Of a stretch of DNA of 9,508 nucleotides, positions 6,936 to 9,508 are shown piece after piece. Each line of letters opens with the position of its first letter. Position 1 is the stretch's first letter. The notes below the pieces were generated by a model, which saw only the letters and a program-made list of their open reading frames with translations, had not been told where the DNA came from and searched no databases. The translations under genes and the position numbers were made by a program. Source of the DNA: Bacteroidales bacterium (GTDB lineage Bacteria; Bacteroidota; Bacteroidia; Bacteroidales; PUMT01); the NCBI GenBank assembly GCA_007132365.1, contig SLOS01000333.1, positions 1 to 9,508 on the forward strand. Direction: 5' to 3'.

Positions 6936-8210
6936 ATGCATTATAAGATTGCATACCTCACATCCAAAGATCCTTTGGATAAAAACCAGGCCTCGGGGGT
7001 CTATTATTACCAGTCCCGGGCCCTGAAAAAGCAGAACATGGAAATCCATCATCTCGGACCGGTTAATATTTTGATTAAAAGGTTTCTGAAATCAGGGTTC
7101 AAGCTTGTTAACAGATTACTCAATAAAAAATATAACATTGATCACAGCATAGTTATTTCAAAGATATATGGCAGAATTTTTTCCAAAAAGCTGAAAAAAG
7201 GAAATTATGACATTGTCTTTGCCGACAAAGCCTCCTGTGAACTGGCATACATAAATACGGATATACCGGTCATATATTCGACTGACGGCACCTTTAAACT
7301 ACTTAACAATTATTACCCCCATTTATCCGGATTATTTAAAATATCTGAAAAAGAAGGCAATATAATTGAACAAAATGCTATTAACAGGTCTTCCATAATC
7401 ATTTGTGCATCCCGGTGGGCCGCCTCTTCAGTGATTAATGACTATAATTGTCCTCCGGAAAAAGTCCATATCATACCCAGAGGAGCTAATATTGATATAA
7501 TACCGGATAAAGAATTGATAGCCAATAAGAAAAAAAATGATGTCTGCCGTTTACTTTTCATTGGCAGTGAATATTACAGGAAAGGATATGATATAGCCTA
7601 TGAAACAATGTCCTACATAAGATCAAAAGGCATTCCGGTCAGACTTATCGCTGCAGGTTGCTGTCCGCCCTCCGAGTTTATTGATAAAGATGTCGAAATC
7701 ATGCCGTACCTGAATAAGAACACACAACAAGGGATGGCAACATTTAACAAATTAATGTTAAATTCTGATTTCTATCTTCTTCCAACCAGGGCTGAATGTA
7801 TGGGTATTGGTTTTTGTGAGTCAGCGGCCTACGGGCTTCCTGTAATAACAAGAGATACCGGTGGGGTATGCGAAGTTGTAAAAAACGGCATCAACGGATA
7901 TACGTTGGATCGTAAGGCAGATCACCGGGATTTTGGCGAAAAAATAATAAGCATATTTAAATCCGATGAAAATTATTATAATCTGGTCCGTGCAAGCCGG
8001 ATTTATTTTGAAGAAAGATTGAACTGGGATGTCTGGAGCGCAAATTTGAAAAATATTTTTGATGGCTATTTTGCATACCGCATACAAGAACAAACCATTT
8101 ATCCGCGGCTTAACGGAAATACCTTGCATTCCGGTATTGACCTTAATCCTTCATTTGCCGGCAGGTTTATGGAAACCTCTGCCCGTGTATTCAATGACCC
8201 CATTAAGTAG
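6936..8210 (+). CDS. Family 4 (GT-B fold) glycosyltransferase
   Basis: A cytoplasmic retaining glycosyltransferase that probably adds a sugar from a nucleotide-sugar donor to a lipid-linked glycan. The N-terminal acceptor domain begins IAYLTSKDPLDKN...SGVYYYQSRALKKQ, the usual glycine-containing opening of GT4 enzymes. The donor domain starts near residue 205 (RLLFIGSEYYRKGYD, with Arg215-Lys216 placed to contact the donor phosphates). It contains the E-x7-E motif as Glu287 and Glu295 in ECMGIGFCESAAYGLPVI, then TGGVCEVVKNGINGYTL. About 50 residues after the last catalytic helix form a tail without a recognisable motif. Base composition is more AT-rich than anmK: two sampled 60-base lines give about 30% and 32% GC. 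The ATG at 6936 has no clear Shine-Dalgarno sequence; the ATG at 6925 is out of frame and stops after three codons. Sugar and acceptor cannot be named. The TupA-like gene 50 bp downstream points to a surface polysaccharide role. Confidence 0.9.
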   Translation: MHYKIAYLTSKDPLDKNQASGVYYYQSRALKKQNMEIHHLGPVNILIKRFLKSGFKLVNRLLNKKYNIDHSIVISKIYGRIFSKKLKKGNYDIVFADKASCELAYINTDIPVIYSTDGTFKLLNNYYPHLSGLFKISEKEGNIIEQNAINRSSIIICASRWAASSVINDYNCPPEKVHIIPRGANIDIIPDKELIANKKKNDVCRLLFIGSEYYRKGYDIAYETMSYIRSKGIPVRLIAAGCCPPSEFIDKDVEIMPYLNKNTQQGMATFNKLMLNSDFYLLPTRAECMGIGFCESAAYGLPVITRDTGGVCEVVKNGINGYTLDRKADHRDFGEKIISIFKSDENYYNLVRASRIYFEERLNWDVWSANLKNIFDGYFAYRIQEQTIYPRLNGNTLHSGIDLNPSFAGRFMETSARVFNDPIK

Positions 8211-8260
8211 TTGATATTTAATACCAGCCAGCATAATTTCCCAGTCCATAAATATGATTC

Positions 8261-9202
8261 ATGATTCCTGTTGAAAAAAAATATTTAAGCAGTTATTTCC
8301 CTGCGGGTTTAAATAAAATATACGCAGATTTAAAATTCCATGCGGACAGGATCCAGGGGTTCAAAAACCTCCGGGCTCTGTTTAAAAAAAGTTTGGGATA
8401 TGAGCTTAACCTTCATGCACCGGAATCATATAATGAGAAAATAGTATGGAAAAAAATCTATGACCGGAATCCGCTTCTTACCTTAACAGCGGACAAATAT
8501 GAAGTCAGGTCTTATGTCGGGGAGGTCCTCGGAAACAGGGAAGCCGGAAAGATCCTTATTCCGCTGTACCACGTAACTGATAATCCTGCTGATATACCTT
8601 TTGAAGAACTGCCGGAAACATTTGTTATAAAACCAAACCATGGAAGCAAGATGCATTTGATCGTAAAAAACAATGAAAAGACATCTAATGCTGAATTAAT
8701 ACAAATATGCAGGGACTGGTTAAAATTCAATTATGGATTTTATCAATATGAATGGGCATACAGAAACATCAAAAGAAAAATAATTGTGGAGCAACTGCTC
8801 CAGGAAGAAGACGGAAGTTTGCCGGTGGATTATAAGCTGTATTGTTTTCATGGAAATTGCAAGTATATCCGGGTGTCAAAAAATCGCTTCGGGAAAAGTG
8901 ATATCTCGGCATATTTTGATCCTGAATGGAACTTTTTTCCTGTATGCAATCCTGGATACCCGGCTGCAAAAGACCCATTTAAAAAACCTGAAAATCTGCG
9001 TGATATTATAATTCTGAGCGAAAAATTGTCGGAGAAGTTCGATTCTGTAAGAGTGGATCTGTTTAATTGTAACAACAGGATATATTTTGGAGAATTGACA
9101 CATTATGATGCTTCAGGAATGGGCAGGTATGAACCTGAATCATTTGATTTTGAGATGGGGGCGCATTGGAAGGTACAAAAAAAATACTGGCTGAATAAAT
9201 AA
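8261..9202 (+). CDS. TupA-like ATP-grasp protein
   Basis: The sequence matches the TupA-like ATP-grasp family throughout. The N-terminal marker is PESYNEKIVWKKIYDRNPLL with TADKYEVRSYV. ATP-binding elements are FVIKPNHGS (Lys124) and KIIVEQLLQEEDGSLPVDYK. The metal and catalytic strand is VRVDLFN...IYFGELTHYDASGMG, with Asp266 and Glu278. ATP-grasp enzymes activate a carboxylate as an acyl-phosphate and join it to an amine or similar nucleophile. TupA is the named member from teichuronopeptide synthesis, so joining an amino acid or peptide to a surface glycan is a reasonable inference, but the substrate is unknown. Family members usually have a GSG-type glycine loop; here it reads GSK, though the rest looks intact. 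There is no signal peptide, so it is cytoplasmic. It follows the glycosyltransferase by 50 bp on the same strand with similar AT-rich composition. The ATG at 8254 is out of frame and soon stops, leaving 8261 as the start. Confidence 0.88.
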   Translation: MIPVEKKYLSSYFPAGLNKIYADLKFHADRIQGFKNLRALFKKSLGYELNLHAPESYNEKIVWKKIYDRNPLLTLTADKYEVRSYVGEVLGNREAGKILIPLYHVTDNPADIPFEELPETFVIKPNHGSKMHLIVKNNEKTSNAELIQICRDWLKFNYGFYQYEWAYRNIKRKIIVEQLLQEEDGSLPVDYKLYCFHGNCKYIRVSKNRFGKSDISAYFDPEWNFFPVCNPGYPAAKDPFKKPENLRDIIILSEKLSEKFDSVRVDLFNCNNRIYFGELTHYDASGMGRYEPESFDFEMGAHWKVQKKYWLNK

Positions 9203-9221
9203 TTCACCGGCACCTTCTCTT

Positions 9222-9508
9222 TCACTTGATTCTTTTCCAGTACAGTATGATCCCTCCGGCAAGAACAATTAAAATTAATCCTGAAAAAACCAGTGCAAAA
9301 GTGGACAGGAAGTCCGTTTTTTCACGGGAATATCCAACCGGTGATTCAGGGCCGGACAATTCAGACATTTCTGGATCCGGTGATGAAACCGTTTCCCCAT
9401 CTTTTGCCTGTGCAGAACCGGAAAAACTATCACTGTTATAAGAAGATCTGTCCACTCGAGACGATCTATCCACTGAAACGGATCTTTCCATGGCGGTTGA
9501 CCTGTCCA
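9222..9508 (-). CDS. C-terminal part of an unrecognised repeat-containing, membrane-anchored protein
   Basis: The frame is open from the right edge, so only the C-terminal end (about 95 residues) is visible and the ATG at 9491 need not be the start. The visible part begins with hexapeptide repeats of the form (V/M)(D/E)RSxx. A low-complexity Ser/Pro/Glu/Asp-rich linker follows (YNSDSFSG to PESPVGYSREK). One strongly hydrophobic helix comes next (about 25 residues, LSTFALVFSGLILIVLAGG) and then a short basic end, YWKRIK. The basic tail implies a cytoplasmic C-terminus, with repeats and linker outside the inner membrane. I do not recognise a family. Support for coding comes from the 18-base repeat period, which keeps the reading frame, and the coherent linker-helix-basic tail order. 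The opposite-strand frame lacks such a structure. It converges on the ATP-grasp gene with a 19-bp gap and no visible terminator hairpin. Confidence 0.55.
   Translation of the reverse strand, partial: DRSTAMERSVSVDRSSRVDRSSYNSDSFSGSAQAKDGETVSSPDPEMSELSGPESPVGYSREKTDFLSTFALVFSGLILIVLAGGIILYWKRIK
9444..9508 (-). repeat. 18-bp tandem repeat encoding (V/M)(D/E)RSxx hexapeptides
   Basis: On the + strand three 18-base units begin at 9445, 9463 and 9481, each opening with GATCT and then nTCCA. A partial fourth unit (GACCTGTCCA) begins at 9499 and runs off the window. Read on the - strand they encode xDRSTA, MERSVS, VDRSSR and VDRSSY. The first four positions of each unit are conserved and the last two vary. 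The total copy number is unknown. Confidence 0.75.

Noticed and set aside
6924..6946. Palindromic bases TTAATTAA and TAATGCATTA overlapping the glycosyltransferase start
   Set aside because: Short AT-rich palindromes are expected by chance here. There is no second copy or known operator pattern.
9226..9441. A + strand reading frame of 71 codons opposite the membrane-anchored protein
   Set aside because: It has no recognisable domain, and its content mirrors the complementary frame. The - strand reading gives a coherent repeat, linker, membrane helix and basic tail with a repeat period that preserves frame.

Overview
The window comes from a member of the Bacteroidota. The clearest sign is the C-terminal type IX secretion (T9SS) sorting domain on the first gene, with its NIFPNPATD motif and terminal basic and hydrophobic strand. 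The lamin-tail/chitobiase-like/CotH domain order and the weak or absent Shine-Dalgarno sequences also fit. The features do not fix a genus; a Bacteroidales/Marinilabiliales-type organism is a reasonable guess. No rRNA, tRNA, CRISPR array or insertion sequence was seen. Genes are tightly packed and all lie on the + strand except the last, which enters from the right edge on the - strand.

Region 1 (1-5593) is the most interesting part. It holds a secreted CotH-type kinase-fold protein, cut by the left edge. After 207 bp comes a compact run of three genes: a HlyD-like single-pass adaptor, a VTC-domain protein of the triphosphate-tunnel (polyphosphate polymerase-like) superfamily, and a four-helix DUF4956 membrane protein. 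Gaps within that run are 3 and 20 bp. A VTC catalytic domain without membrane helices beside a membrane partner suggests a two-subunit counterpart of the eukaryotic VTC polymerase/translocator. CotH and HlyD would add a surface protein kinase and an envelope-spanning adaptor. The shared function is inferred, not shown by the sequence.

Region 2 (5594-6838) is anmK, anhydro-N-acetylmuramic acid kinase, for peptidoglycan recycling. All main family motifs are present. An Asp/Asn/Gly-rich insertion of about 35-40 residues follows the first phosphate-binding motif.

Region 3 (6839-9202) has two surface-glycan genes, a GT4 glycosyltransferase and a TupA-like ATP-grasp protein. Sampled stretches here are clearly more AT-rich than anmK (about 30-32% against 47-57% GC in 60-base samples). 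This is common for variable polysaccharide genes.

Region 4 (9222-9508, - strand) is the C-terminal end of an unrecognised membrane-anchored protein. It has a hexapeptide (V/M)(D/E)RSxx repeat that runs off the window, a Ser/Pro/Glu-rich linker, and one terminal membrane helix with a basic tail. It converges on the ATP-grasp gene with only 19 bp between them.
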